Source: Pontibacter sp. FD36
GTDB lineage: Bacteria; Bacteroidota; Bacteroidia; Cytophagales; Hymenobacteraceae
NCBI RefSeq assembly: GCF_015686655.1
Contig: NZ_JADPMP010000004.1
Location: forward strand, 62,001-126,000
Length of the DNA stretch: 64,000 bases
Reading direction: 5' to 3'
Below the pieces are notes generated by a model. The model had not been told where the DNA came from. It searched no databases and saw only the letters and a list, made by a program, of their open reading frames with translations. This document shows, piece after piece, positions 54,093 through 61,359 of this stretch (positions are counted from its first letter, which is position 1; every line of letters starts with the position of its first letter). The position numbers and the translations under genes were made by a program.

Positions 54093-55499
54093 ATGAGAAT
54101 GAAGAAAATATATGCAGTGCTATTGTCGTGCTTTATGCTGGCAAGCTGCGACAAGTTTGATGAAGACATCAACATCAACCCAAACCAACCGAGCAATGCT
54201 TCCGGCACCCAGCTGATCGCCAATGCGGCGCTTTCGCTGTCGAGCCTGAGCTCCTCGCCTTCGGCCCAGTTCCATGCCCAGTACCTGTCCGAAACACAGT
54301 ACCCGGGCGCTTCCCTCTACCCGGAGGGCGGCACCAGCTTCTACTGGATCTACCAAGGGCCGCTGATGAACCTGGAAACAGTGCTGACCTCAGATAACCT
54401 GAGCGCTACGGAAGGCCCGGTAAACAACCAGCTGGCGGTGGCCCGTATTCTGAAGGCCTACTATTTCTGGCACGTGACCGACCGTTGGGGCGATGTGCCT
54501 TACACGGAGGCCCTGCGAGGTTCCGAAAACTTCACCCCGAAGTATGACACCCAGGAGTCGATCTACAACAGCTTGTTTGCACAACTGGAGCAGGCTAATA
54601 ACGAGATCACGGCCGGCAACATCTCCAACGACATCATTTACAACGGTGATGTGAACAAGTGGAAGCGCCTGGCCAACACCATCCGCATGCTGATGGCCCT
54701 GCGTCTGTCTGAGGTAGACCCTGCCAAAGGAGCCGCTGAGTTTAAGAAGGCCCTGGAAGCCGGTATCATGACCTCCAATGCCGACAACCTCGCATTCCGT
54801 CACCTGGCCGACGCCAATAACCAGAACTACTGGTTTGGGCAGGTATCGAATCAGAACCGGGAATGGTGGGCGCTGACTGAGCGACTCGTAAACGAGCTGA
54901 AGCCGGTAGAAGACCCACGCCTGCAGGTATACGGTGCCCCCGCCCGTACCTCGGGTGAGTATGTGGGCTTGCCATACGGCCGCGTGGAAGGTCTGCCAAA
55001 CGTGACCAATTACTCGCTGCTGGGTCAGGCCATCTGGAAGCAGGACGCGCACATACAGCTGGTGACTTATGCACAGGCGCTCTTCGCCAAGGCTGAGGCT
55101 GCCAAGCTTGGCTGGATTGCCGGTGGCGATGCCGAGGCTGAAGCCAATTACAACAAAGCCATTGAGCAATCGCTGCTGCAGTGGACGGGAAGCGCAGCAG
55201 GTGCCTCTGACCTGTTGAGCCAGGAAGGTATGGCCTACGACGCGGACAATGCCATTGAGCAGATCGCGACGCAGCGCTGGATCCACCTGTTCATGCACGG
55301 CTACGAAGCCTGGGCCGAATGGCGCCGCACCGGCTACCCTGCCAACCTGGAGGAGCCAGACGGAGGCCGTGCCGTGCCACGCCGCAACAGCTACCCGGCC
55401 AACGAAGCCTTTAACAACGCCGCCAGCTACAACGAGGCTGTGCAGCGTCAGTTCAGCGGTCAGGACAACCTGTATGGCCGCGTATGGTGGGATAAGTAA
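54093..55499 (+). CDS. SusD/RagB family nutrient-binding lipoprotein
   Basis: 468 residues; start MRMKKIYAV or, two codons on, MKKIYAV. Lipobox MLASC, then CDKFDEDININPNQPSNAS, the typical SusD opening (SusD-like family 2). Tetratricopeptide-like helices include ILKAYYFWHVTDRWGDVPYTEAL and WKRLANTIRMLMALRLSEV, and the C-terminal TQRWIHLFMHGYEAWAEWRRTGYP. It caps the SusC transporter at the cell surface and binds the nutrient. Gap to susC is 5 bases, and a terminator follows. Confidence 0.95.
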   Translation: MRMKKIYAVLLSCFMLASCDKFDEDININPNQPSNASGTQLIANAALSLSSLSSSPSAQFHAQYLSETQYPGASLYPEGGTSFYWIYQGPLMNLETVLTSDNLSATEGPVNNQLAVARILKAYYFWHVTDRWGDVPYTEALRGSENFTPKYDTQESIYNSLFAQLEQANNEITAGNISNDIIYNGDVNKWKRLANTIRMLMALRLSEVDPAKGAAEFKKALEAGIMTSNADNLAFRHLADANNQNYWFGQVSNQNREWWALTERLVNELKPVEDPRLQVYGAPARTSGEYVGLPYGRVEGLPNVTNYSLLGQAIWKQDAHIQLVTYAQALFAKAEAAKLGWIAGGDAEAEANYNKAIEQSLLQWTGSAAGASDLLSQEGMAYDADNAIEQIATQRWIHLFMHGYEAWAEWRRTGYPANLEEPDGGRAVPRRNSYPANEAFNNAASYNEAVQRQFSGQDNLYGRVWWDK

Positions 55500-55526
55500 G
55501 TTTAGATTGTTTGAGTGTGTTACAAG

Positions 55527-55558
55527 ACGCCGCTCTCCTGATGGGAGGCGGCGTTTTT
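55527..55558 (+). terminator. Terminator of susC-susD
   Basis: Stem ACGCCGC/GCGGCGT with additional base pairs and a T-run after it. Confidence 0.75.
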
Positions 55559-55560
55559 GT

Positions 55561-56001
55561 TTAAGCTGCTTTCAGCCATTCCAGCCCTTCGCGCTCAATC
55601 AGGAAGTACTGGGTGTCAAAAAACGGGGTCTGTTCTTTTACTCTGCTGTCGAGCTTCTCGTTGGTATGCTGCTGAAAGAAATCGGTGGAAGAAATGATCG
55701 CCAGCTGTTTCAGCTTGCTCTGCGAGATCATCCTGATGGAGATAGACGCCAGCCACCCCTGGTCATCCATTGTTAGCACGCCCATGCGCTGGTTGTTCAC
55801 GATCAGTTTCTCTAGTCCCAGTTCCAACAGCACACGACCTGTTTCCTCTATCCCAAAGCGGTATTCATGGCTCTGCACCGGTCGCAGCCATCGCACAAGC
55901 AGCATTGCATACAACGGGTTGTGTATGATCTCAACAAAATCGGTTGAAAGGCAACATACCTGCTGCAGGTTTTCGGGTGGTGTAATGGTATGATGTTTCA
56001 T
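55561..56001 (-). CDS. STAS/SpoIIAA-like protein
   Basis: 146 residues, cytoplasmic. The recurrent pattern (HEYRFGIEETGRVLLELGLEKLIVNNQRMGVLTMDDQGWLASISI, then LKQLAIISSTDFFQQ, ending FLIEREGLEWLKA) resembles the STAS-like small proteins of Bacteroidota, and is a possible distant relative of the protein at 45779-46180. The function is unknown; anti-sigma or partner binding is a guess based on the fold. Confidence 0.65.
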   Translation of the reverse strand: MKHHTITPPENLQQVCCLSTDFVEIIHNPLYAMLLVRWLRPVQSHEYRFGIEETGRVLLELGLEKLIVNNQRMGVLTMDDQGWLASISIRMISQSKLKQLAIISSTDFFQQHTNEKLDSRVKEQTPFFDTQYFLIEREGLEWLKAA

Positions 56002-56257
56002 CGGAATTGCACCTGTCAGCCAGATCGCAGGGCCTTAAAAATACAAATATCACTTTTCAGCAACCCTCTCTTATTGCGCCGTCAATTATTTTCATTTTTT
56101 GACTTAGCCGGACAATTACCAGAGACTCCTGCAGCGCAAATTAAACCAAGCGCACTTATTTCCCTACTTTTTTTGCACTATTTTTTTAACCCCGAAGCTA
56201 CTGTGTATTTATCTCGTATTAAATTGAAGATTTAAATATATACAAAATGCAATAAAC

Positions 56258-57031
56258 ATGAAGATACTCAGAATTGGAAGCAGGGACGATGATGTCCGGA
56301 AATGGCAGTATTTTTTGGTTGGGCAGGGATATGACCTAGGTATAGCAGATGGCATTTTCGGGGAGAAGACCAAAGCAGCCACCATCATTTTTCAGCTGGA
56401 GAATAGCCTGCAGCCCGATGGCATTGTGGGTAACAAAACAACAGGTATGGCCATGACGCTGGGCTTCGGGATATTGGCCGATGACCGCACAGGTATACTG
56501 AGTGCTCACTGGCCACCGCGTCCTCCATTCCGGCCACTGCTCAGCCATGCCGACCGGGCCAAGGTATTCGGCTATTTCAATTATCTCCCCCACCCTATAC
56601 CTGGCAACCCCGAAAACATCCGCATCACCGATGGCTGGGACCGCCGTCATATTATACCCGTGCAAGTGCCGCAGCTTATACCTGTCAAAGGCAGCGCCAC
56701 AGTCTATTTCCACCGCTTCGCCGCCGACCAGCTCGTGCAGCTCTGGCGCGACTGGGAGCGGGCCAATCTGCTGCACCTCGTCCATACCTGGGAAGGAGCC
56801 TACGTGCCGCGCTTCATCCGGGGCAGTCGCACGGTGCTCAGCAACCACGCCTTCGGCACGGCTTTCGACATTAACTACGCCTGGAACAAGCTAGGTACCC
56901 TACCGGCACTTGTCGGGCAGAAGGGATCAGTACGGCAGCTCGTGCAGATCGCGCATCAGAATGGGTTTTACTGGGGCGGGCATTTTACGAGGCAGGATGG
57001 GATGCATTTTGAAGTGGCTTGGGTGGGGTGA
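56258..57031 (+). CDS. Endolysin-like protein: peptidoglycan-binding plus M15 D-Ala-D-Ala-type peptidase
   Basis: 257 residues. A peptidoglycan-binding type 1 domain (about 5-70, DDVRKWQYFLVGQGYDLGIADGIFGEKTKAA) is followed by an M15C/VanY-like metallopeptidase with zinc ligands His197 and Asp204 (SNHAFGTAFDIN) and His250 (DGMHFEVA). No signal peptide or membrane helix is present, so export must be by lysis, a holin, or an injection system, as for phage endolysins and some toxin effectors. No phage gene adjoins. It stands next to the restriction locus. Confidence 0.9.
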   Translation: MKILRIGSRDDDVRKWQYFLVGQGYDLGIADGIFGEKTKAATIIFQLENSLQPDGIVGNKTTGMAMTLGFGILADDRTGILSAHWPPRPPFRPLLSHADRAKVFGYFNYLPHPIPGNPENIRITDGWDRRHIIPVQVPQLIPVKGSATVYFHRFAADQLVQLWRDWERANLLHLVHTWEGAYVPRFIRGSRTVLSNHAFGTAFDINYAWNKLGTLPALVGQKGSVRQLVQIAHQNGFYWGGHFTRQDGMHFEVAWVG

Positions 57032-57034
57032 TAG

Positions 57035-57056
57035 TTTGCAATTCGCGAATTGCAAA
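57035..57056. repeat. Perfect 22-bp palindrome
   Basis: TTTGCAATTCG followed by its exact reverse complement, 4 bases after the M15 peptidase stop and about 190 bases before hsdR. There is no U-tract for a terminator. Possible operator or boundary site. Confidence 0.8.
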
Positions 57057-57248
57057 TTAGACTAAGCTATACTTAAAAAAATGTACTCGCAGTAGAAGCA
57101 GATAAGATTCAAAAGTTTTTCACTTGAACTAAAATCAGTTCGATTAGCAAAATATCAGCTTCACCTAATGTTAAAATCAGCAAAAAGCTATATATTTCAA
57201 GACAATTAATGTGACAACACGATCTTGCCCTGAATCCAAGCTCTGCAA

Positions 57249-60041
57249 ATGAACCAAAACCCTGAACAGATTGCCCGCGACCAGATTGACGATTTGCTGA
57301 TTGCTTCTGGCTGGGTGATACAGGATAAGAACAAAGTGAACTTGGCAGCTGCTACAGGTATAGCCATTCGCGAATACCAGACGGATGTGGGGCCTGCCGA
57401 CTATGTATTGTTTGTAGATACGAAGCCAGTAGGCATTATTGAGGCGAAGCGTGAGGAAGAAGGCCACAAACTGACGGTGCATGAAGATCAGTCTATTGCT
57501 TATGCCACCGCTAAGCTGAAGCATATCAATAACAATCCGCTGCCCTTTGTGTACGAAAGCACGGGTTTGGTGACCCGCTTTACCGATTACCGCGACCCGA
57601 AGCCCCGCTCCCGAGCTGTTTTTACCTTTCACAGACCAGAGACTTTTCAGAAATGGATAAAGGAAGACAAGACCTTACGTGCCCGCTTTTACGATATACC
57701 TGAACTGGCAAAGGATAGTTTACGCGATTGTCAGGTAGAGGCGATTACGAACCTTGAGCAGTCTTTTCGGGAAAATCGGCCAAAGGCGTTGATACAAATG
57801 GCGACAGGCTCGGGCAAGACATTTACGGCGATTACTTTTATTTACCGACTGCTCAAATTCGCCAAAGCCAAGCGGGTGCTTTTTCTGGTTGATACCAAAA
57901 ACCTGGGCGAACAGGCCGAGCAGGAGTTTCGAAAATTTTTGCCGCAGGACGATAACCGACTTTTCCCGGAGCTGTACGGACTCACCCGACTCAGCAGCTC
58001 CTTTGTGCCGGACGACAGTCAGGTTTACATCAGTACCATCCAACGCCTTTACTCTATTTTGAAAGGCACGCCACTCGACGAAAGAGACGAAGAGGAAAAC
58101 CCGAACGAGGGCAACAAGTGGCAGCCCAAAGAGCCGATGCCGGTGGTATACAATGAGAAAATCCCGATGGAGTTTTTTGACTTCGTGGTGATTGACGAGT
58201 GCCACCGCAGTATTTACAACCTCTGGAAGCAGGTGCTCGATTACTTCGACGCTTTCCAGATCGGTCTGACGGCCACACCGGATAACCGCACTTTCGGCTA
58301 TTTCAACCAAAACCTGGTCTGCGACTATGGCTACCAGAAAGCTGTGGAAGATGGCGTGTTGGTGCCTTACAATGTGTTCGAGATTGTAACCAAAGTAACG
58401 CAGCAGGGCGCGAAAATAGAATTGGGTGAGTATGTCAGCTCACGCGAAAAAATGACCCGAAAAGAGTTCTGGAACCAGCTGGACGAAGAGGTGGAGTATA
58501 CCAACAAGCAGCTCGACGACAAGGTGGTGAACGTGAACCAAATCAGACTGATCATTAAAGCTGTGCGGGATAACCTGCCCACCATGTTCCCTGACCGCTA
58601 TGCAGGGGAAGGTCGCGACCTGACTGATTTCGAAGTGCCTAAAATGCTGATCTTCGCCAAGAGCGACAGCCATGCCGATGACATCATCAACATTGTGCGC
58701 GAAGAGTTTGCCGAAGAGAACAAGTTCTGCAAAAAGATAACCTACCGCACCGAAGACCCGAAAGGCGTACTCACGCAGTTCCGAAACAGCTACTACCCGC
58801 GTGTGGCCGTGACTGTGGACATGATCGCGACGGGCACCGACATTAAGCCTTTGGAGGTGTTGCTGTTTATGCGCGACGTGAAGAGCCGTAGCTATTACGA
58901 GCAAATGAAAGGCCGCGGTACGCGCACCCTGAGTCTGGAGGACCTGCGGGCTTCGGGCACCCCATCGGCTAAGCTTACCAAAGACCATTTTGTGATCATC
59001 GATGCCATTGGCGTGGAGAAAAGCCGAAAGACCGACAGCCGACCGCTGGAGAAGAAGCCAGGACTCTCGCTGAAGCAGGTGCTGGAAGGTATAGCGATGG
59101 GCAATACCGACGAGGCCATGCTGACCACGCTGGCCAATCGCCTGATCAGGCTCGACAAGCAGATAAGCGAAAAAGAGAAAATGGCTTTTGCCGAAAAGGC
59201 CAACGGCTATACCTTGAACCAGGTGGTGAAGCAGTTGCTGCACGCGCACGACCCAGATACCCTGGCAGGTATAACAGAGCAGGTAAAAGCCCAAAACCCA
59301 GGTGCTGCACCCGCTACTATTGAAACTAAGATACAGGAGCAGCACCAGCAACTGGTGGAGCAGGCGGTAGCTGTTTTCAACGACTACGAGCTGCGCAATT
59401 TTGTGGTGGATATCCGCCGGAAGTACGACCAGATCATCGACCACATCAACCCGGACGAACTGGTGAACATCGGATGGGTGAAGGACAACAAGGCAGAGGC
59501 GGAAAACCTGGTAAACCATTTCAGAAGCTGGATAGAAGAACACAAAACAGAAATCGTAGCTTTGCAGCTTTTTTACGGTCAGCCTTACCAAAGGCGCGAG
59601 CTCAATTACAAAATGTTGAAGGAACTGGTAGAGGCGTTGAAAGCCGACAAACCTGCCATGGCCCCGCTCAACATCTGGCGGGCTTACGAGCAGCTGGAAA
59701 AAGTAGAGGGAAAGCCGAAGAACGAGATGATGGCTTTGGTGGCGCTGATACGGCGGGTGAGCGGTCTGGACGAGAAACTGACGGCTTACGACAAAACCGT
59801 GGATCGCAATTTTCAGGATTGGGTATTCCGGAAACAGGCAGGTGCTTTGAAGTTTAGTGAAGAGCAAATGCAGTGGCTCCGCATGATAAAGGATTATGTA
59901 GCCAACAGTTTCCGGATTGAGCGCGATGACTTTGACCTGAGCCCTTTTAACGCACACGGTGGTTTGGGTAAAATGTGGTCTTTGTTTCAAGAGAAGACCG
60001 ACGAAATTATGAATGAATTAAACGAGGAGTTAGCAGCGTAG
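57249..60041 (+). CDS. hsdR: Type I restriction enzyme subunit HsdR
   Basis: 930 residues. An N-terminal nuclease of the PD-ExK type (Asp51 in PADY, Glu65-Ala-Lys67 in IIEAKRE), then a superfamily 2 translocase: Walker A ATGSGKT (Lys190), DECH at 316-319, GLTATP, and helicase C motifs with MKGRGTRT, and the C-terminal EcoEI-type domain. HsdR cuts DNA and drives translocation only in complex with HsdM and HsdS. Its base composition is GC-rich and it holds three iterated octamers (57355, 57695, 59266), as is usual for this chromosome. The next gene, hsdS, starts 1 base after the stop. Confidence 0.95.
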   Translation: MNQNPEQIARDQIDDLLIASGWVIQDKNKVNLAAATGIAIREYQTDVGPADYVLFVDTKPVGIIEAKREEEGHKLTVHEDQSIAYATAKLKHINNNPLPFVYESTGLVTRFTDYRDPKPRSRAVFTFHRPETFQKWIKEDKTLRARFYDIPELAKDSLRDCQVEAITNLEQSFRENRPKALIQMATGSGKTFTAITFIYRLLKFAKAKRVLFLVDTKNLGEQAEQEFRKFLPQDDNRLFPELYGLTRLSSSFVPDDSQVYISTIQRLYSILKGTPLDERDEEENPNEGNKWQPKEPMPVVYNEKIPMEFFDFVVIDECHRSIYNLWKQVLDYFDAFQIGLTATPDNRTFGYFNQNLVCDYGYQKAVEDGVLVPYNVFEIVTKVTQQGAKIELGEYVSSREKMTRKEFWNQLDEEVEYTNKQLDDKVVNVNQIRLIIKAVRDNLPTMFPDRYAGEGRDLTDFEVPKMLIFAKSDSHADDIINIVREEFAEENKFCKKITYRTEDPKGVLTQFRNSYYPRVAVTVDMIATGTDIKPLEVLLFMRDVKSRSYYEQMKGRGTRTLSLEDLRASGTPSAKLTKDHFVIIDAIGVEKSRKTDSRPLEKKPGLSLKQVLEGIAMGNTDEAMLTTLANRLIRLDKQISEKEKMAFAEKANGYTLNQVVKQLLHAHDPDTLAGITEQVKAQNPGAAPATIETKIQEQHQQLVEQAVAVFNDYELRNFVVDIRRKYDQIIDHINPDELVNIGWVKDNKAEAENLVNHFRSWIEEHKTEIVALQLFYGQPYQRRELNYKMLKELVEALKADKPAMAPLNIWRAYEQLEKVEGKPKNEMMALVALIRRVSGLDEKLTAYDKTVDRNFQDWVFRKQAGALKFSEEQMQWLRMIKDYVANSFRIERDDFDLSPFNAHGGLGKMWSLFQEKTDEIMNELNEELAA

Positions 60042-60042
60042 C

Positions 60043-61278
60043 ATGATTGATAAAAGTATACTTCCTGCACATTGGGAAGTGAAGAAGTTGGGTGAAGTAG
60101 TTCAGGTACTAGACAATTTAAGAAAACCTATAAATTCTACTGAGAGGCAAAAAAGAATTGCCGATAAGAAGCAAGAAGAGTTATTTCCATACTATGGTGC
60201 GACTGGACAGGTTGGATGGATTGACGATTTTTTAACTGAGGGGGAATTTATACTTATAGGGGAAGACGGAGCTCCTTTCTTAGATATCTTTAAATCCAAA
60301 GCTTACTTAATCAAAGGAAGAACTTGGGTTAACAATCATGCACATATTTTAAAAGAAAAAGACTCCGTTACTCTTAACAAGTATATACTTCACTTCCTTA
60401 ACTCAATTAACTACAGAGAGTTTGTAAACGGTACTACAAGATTGAAATTAACAAAAGGAAGTTTAATTGAAATTCCTTTTGTTCTCCCTCCCCTTTCCGA
60501 GCAGCAGGAGATAGTTTCAAAAATAGAAGAACTGTTCAGCGAATTAGACAAAGGCAAAGAGCAATTAGAAACTGCCCTGAAACAACTCAAGGTATATCGT
60601 CAAGCCGTTTTGAAGTGGGCTTTTGAAGTTGACAAGAATAGATATACAGCAACAACTTTATCAGAAATATCTGACAAAATCCAAATTGGTCCATTTGGCA
60701 CTCAGCTACATAAAGAAGATTACATTGAAGGTGGGATTCCATTAATTAATCCCATGCACATCGTAGCCGGATTGATTAAAGCTGATAGTTCATATAGTAT
60801 CTCTGTTGCAAAACGAGACACTTTACCTAACTACATACTCCGAGAAGGAGATGTTATAATGGGAAGAAGGGGCGAAATGGGAAGATGTGCACTAGTTACA
60901 TCCAAAGAAGATGGCTGGTTTTGTGGCACTGGTAGCTTATTCGTTAGACCCAACACAGAATTAGTTGATCCTGAATTCTTATACTTTTATTTAAGCAACG
61001 ATACAGTTAAAAAGTATTTAGAACAAAATGCTGGCGGAACAACTATGGCTAATCTGAACTTAAAAATTGTAAACAATATTCCTGTTCATCTTCCTAACCT
61101 TGAAGAACAACATCAAATCGTTCAGGAAATAGAAAGCCGCTTGAGTGTTTGCGACAAAGTGGAAGAGACTATAACAAAAGGTATACAGCAAGCAGAGACA
61201 TTGCGGCAGAGTATTTTGAAGAAGGCTTTTGAGGGGAAGTTGGTTAAAGTCAGGAAGTCAGAAGTTAAAATGGCTTAA
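60043..61278 (+). CDS. hsdS: Type I restriction specificity subunit HsdS
   Basis: 411 residues with two target-recognition domains. Each begins with a typical opening (LPAHWEVKKLGEVVQ; TATTLSEISDKIQIGPFGT) and ends with a helical spacer with EQQEIVSKIEELFSELDKG and EQHQIVQEIESRLSV, the conserved dimer-like coiled segments. It sets the DNA recognition sequence and bridges HsdM and HsdR. The gene is much more AT-rich than hsdR, as expected for recently exchanged recognition domains. It is 1 base from hsdR and 81 bases from the next gene. Confidence 0.95.
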   Translation: MIDKSILPAHWEVKKLGEVVQVLDNLRKPINSTERQKRIADKKQEELFPYYGATGQVGWIDDFLTEGEFILIGEDGAPFLDIFKSKAYLIKGRTWVNNHAHILKEKDSVTLNKYILHFLNSINYREFVNGTTRLKLTKGSLIEIPFVLPPLSEQQEIVSKIEELFSELDKGKEQLETALKQLKVYRQAVLKWAFEVDKNRYTATTLSEISDKIQIGPFGTQLHKEDYIEGGIPLINPMHIVAGLIKADSSYSISVAKRDTLPNYILREGDVIMGRRGEMGRCALVTSKEDGWFCGTGSLFVRPNTELVDPEFLYFYLSNDTVKKYLEQNAGGTTMANLNLKIVNNIPVHLPNLEEQHQIVQEIESRLSVCDKVEETITKGIQQAETLRQSILKKAFEGKLVKVRKSEVKMA

Positions 61279-61359
61279 TAGTCCGAAAGATTCTAATATC
61301 ATTAAGTATAAAAATTACCTATTCTCAATAATGTGATTTCAACCTTATAAAAAGAAAAT

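Noticed and set aside
55990..56235. An 81-codon plus-strand ORF upstream of the M15 peptidase gene
   Set aside because: It overlaps the start of the STAS-like gene on the other strand, is AT-rich with no family features, and looks like non-coding leader.
58440..59990. A 516-codon antisense ORF inside hsdR
   Set aside because: The long antisense frame is a by-product of GC-rich codon use in hsdR, and the sense strand encodes clear motifs.
57249..61278. A complete type I restriction-modification system
   Set aside because: No hsdM or other methyltransferase was found in the window, so completeness cannot be claimed.
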